Position numbers and translations under genes: made by a program. Below, in pieces: positions 7,501 to 7,763 of a stretch of DNA of 7,763 bases. The notes below the pieces were generated by a model. The model was not told the DNA's origin and ran no database searches. It saw only the letters and a list, made by a program, of their open reading frames with translations. The stretch spans positions 1-7,763 of the forward strand of contig JALSHN010000400.1 of assembly GCA_026982215.1 (NCBI GenBank), in the 5' to 3' direction. The DNA is from Gammaproteobacteria bacterium (GTDB lineage: Bacteria > Pseudomonadota > Gammaproteobacteria > S012-40). The number at the start of each line of letters is the position of its first letter. Position 1 is the first letter of the stretch.

Positions 7501-7763
7501 TCCAAGATCCTGCTGCGGTTTTGCGAGACAACGACACACCCTTCACGGTCACCCAGGATGACTGTGCCGGCGAGTCGCTGGGATATGGCTTCACTTGCAC
7601 GATCACCGTGCAATACAACCCCACCGAGGCCGGGAAACACGAGGCTGTCTTGGAGATCAAATCACCGCAAGGTATTCCGCTCATCGCCTTGAAGTTGAAA
7701 GGGGAGGGGATCGGCGGTGCTGGTTCTGGAGGCGGTGCCGGTTCCGGGGGAGGTGCCGGTTCT
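4590..7763 (+). CDS. Large exported SBBP/choice-of-anchor D repeat protein, 3'-truncated by window edge
   Basis: The frame is open from ATG 4590 to the last base (1058 codons, no stop). The start has GAGGAGG at 4578-4584, five bases upstream. Residues 1-24 are a Sec signal peptide (WVLLFFLSLSRAHA). Residues about 28-228 match the domain that usually precedes SBBP repeats (FIPNQGQ at 34-40, closing with DYDPTREVIIDPLLGT; I believe Pfam DUF7948). Residues about 235-690 hold divergent beta-propeller repeats, e.g. GEVFVAGYTNTNQFPV (323-338), GNVFVAGHGYGDF (491-503) and GEVYVAGSTASPDFPV (567-582), broken by a PPPPSSS stretch near 516. Two Ig-like choice-of-anchor D domains follow (about 801-920 and 938-1038; IDFGYVPAGN, LDFGQVPVGG), each with a cysteine pair (861/880, 992/1003). 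A Gly/Ala/Ser tail begins at 1042. It is probably secreted or surface-displayed. Function and any C-terminal sorting signal are unknown. No neighbour suggests a partner. Confidence 0.88.
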   Translation, partial: MLTSLRMHLAWVLLFFLSLSRAHAIPDPFAQLAFIPNQGQVSQEIFAYTPTQAGMSAVTRDGRLIHLIDGETPFRIIERFSTAPLTPRFTQAGVTRVNYFIGNDPRRWKRDLPTHQRIRLELQPGITAEFIARSNNIEKRFHLAPGSDPDTLRIHLEGVRKLAIEQDGRLAVHGARGVVHFTPPVAWQPRADGGKDPVEVSYLIDGTRYGFQLADYDPTREVIIDPLLGTALLRAAIELRDMAVGPFGDLYVVGSSADSNLAEKLAVDTYDPENTGDTTGETKGFVAKFSRDLRQLLALTFIGGEVHSDAVTRLTAIEITSTGEVFVAGYTNTNQFPVVNPPGAPPKTTNALAVSSPSGFDKYDFVIARFNLALTQLTASAYLWGTGNEGRTGFFPFIIDQVDLALAPDEQSIYLVGNSDSGILPTNQGSAGNPNEPAYKTDDPHEEGVVDCYLAQLPLDLHTVNGTWVGNVKGSSDWRMLCARVATDPFGNVFVAGHGYGDFETGVEGEQLQQTPPPPSSSRSDGGDAMVVRFSGDLRKVMYATFLGGFHADIADRIHALVVHESGEVYVAGSTASPDFPVTTGAFRPEANRVSDHRTVGFVTRLDNNLKIRASTLFHACPDTTTAAADCSQAGGGGVVDIAPISYYQEDGTTARDIYVLFVRDEASDQVSPFAKQGGFLYLPPFLIEPRVGRLSVHRLPETLTHRRVATDLLPYGGKQFIPEQAATLGRLAPSLEFFDDQGLRRDDPRLFVAFVGDFGGRPMLHPQGLAAPQTGPFGLLSDNGLWVGAFDLDLSAGDTPTLEVSTEEIDFGYVPAGNTSAPRHFTIRNTSVLPLTVFAGFFESAGDEVGWGYGRTQEDCFSANNNYNYPFVLAGGQSCNIAVKVSSHIAKNVYRATRLHLVTNDPNGSVVVSPTLRMSSTPLYLGYQGGQAGAVDYLEKGLDFGQVPVGGRVARIITADVRSRNDAVQFQDPAAVLRDNDTPFTVTQDDCAGESLGYGFTCTITVQYNPTEAGKHEAVLEIKSPQGIPLIALKLKGEGIGGAGSGGGAGSGGGAGS
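4632..4639 (+). repeat. T8 homopolymer in the signal-peptide codons
   Basis: Eight consecutive T encode part of the hydrophobic core (LLFFL, residues 13-17) of the signal peptide of the large surface protein. A gain or loss of one base would shift the frame near the start of the gene. Confidence 0.85.
7713..7763 (+). repeat. 18-bp in-frame tandem repeat encoding GGAGSG
   Basis: Units at 7713-7730, 7731-7748 and 7749-7763 (third cut by the window edge) encode GGAGSG, GGAGSG, GGAGS. They differ only at codon third positions. This is a flexible linker or the start of a longer Gly/Ser region after the second Ig-like domain, and it probably continues past the window. Confidence 0.88.

Overview
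The window reads as GC-rich proteobacterial DNA, most likely from a gammaproteobacterium. The block dapF - DUF484 gene - xerC, joined by ATGA overlaps, is a typical gammaproteobacterial chromosomal arrangement. The copper nitrite reductase upstream belongs, by its local motifs, to the type known from Nitrosomonas europaea. That combination would fit a methanotroph, an ammonia oxidiser or a sulfur-oxidising denitrifier, but the sequence alone does not settle the genus. All genes I can support are on the + strand.

Region 1 (1-1914) is the 3' part of a periplasmic nitrite-reduction operon. It holds the end of a probable diheme cytochrome c (cut by the window edge), a small monoheme cytochrome c overlapping it by ATGA, and nirK with all seven copper ligands and both catalytic residues. 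A strong intrinsic terminator follows. The layout matches the ncgB-ncgC-nirK end of the N. europaea ncgABC-nirK operon. The cytochromes would pass electrons to NirK, which reduces nitrite to nitric oxide.

Region 2 (1915-4453) is a housekeeping operon. It holds diaminopimelate epimerase (lysine and peptidoglycan synthesis), a DUF484/GAF-like protein, and the tyrosine recombinase XerC (chromosome dimer resolution). Both junctions are 4-base ATGA overlaps, so translation is probably coupled. lysA, often found just upstream of dapF in this group, is not there; the nirK operon occupies that place.

Region 3 (4454-7763) is a lower-GC intergenic stretch with a good sigma70-type promoter. An inverted repeat overlaps its -35 box, and a near-perfect direct repeat lies in its leader. 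They precede one very long open gene that runs off the right edge (at least 1058 codons, no stop). It encodes an exported, probably cell-surface or secreted, repeat protein: signal peptide, the N-terminal domain typical of SBBP beta-propeller proteins, divergent propeller repeats, two Ig-like choice-of-anchor D domains, and the start of a Gly/Ala/Ser repeat tail. Its function is unknown.

I found no tRNA, rRNA, CRISPR array, insertion sequence or prophage gene. No gene-free stretch exceeds 300 bases. The most interesting items are the Nitrosomonas-type nirK cluster beside dapF and the large surface protein with its regulatory region, T8 tract and repeat tail. I see nothing that clearly amounts to an undescribed system.
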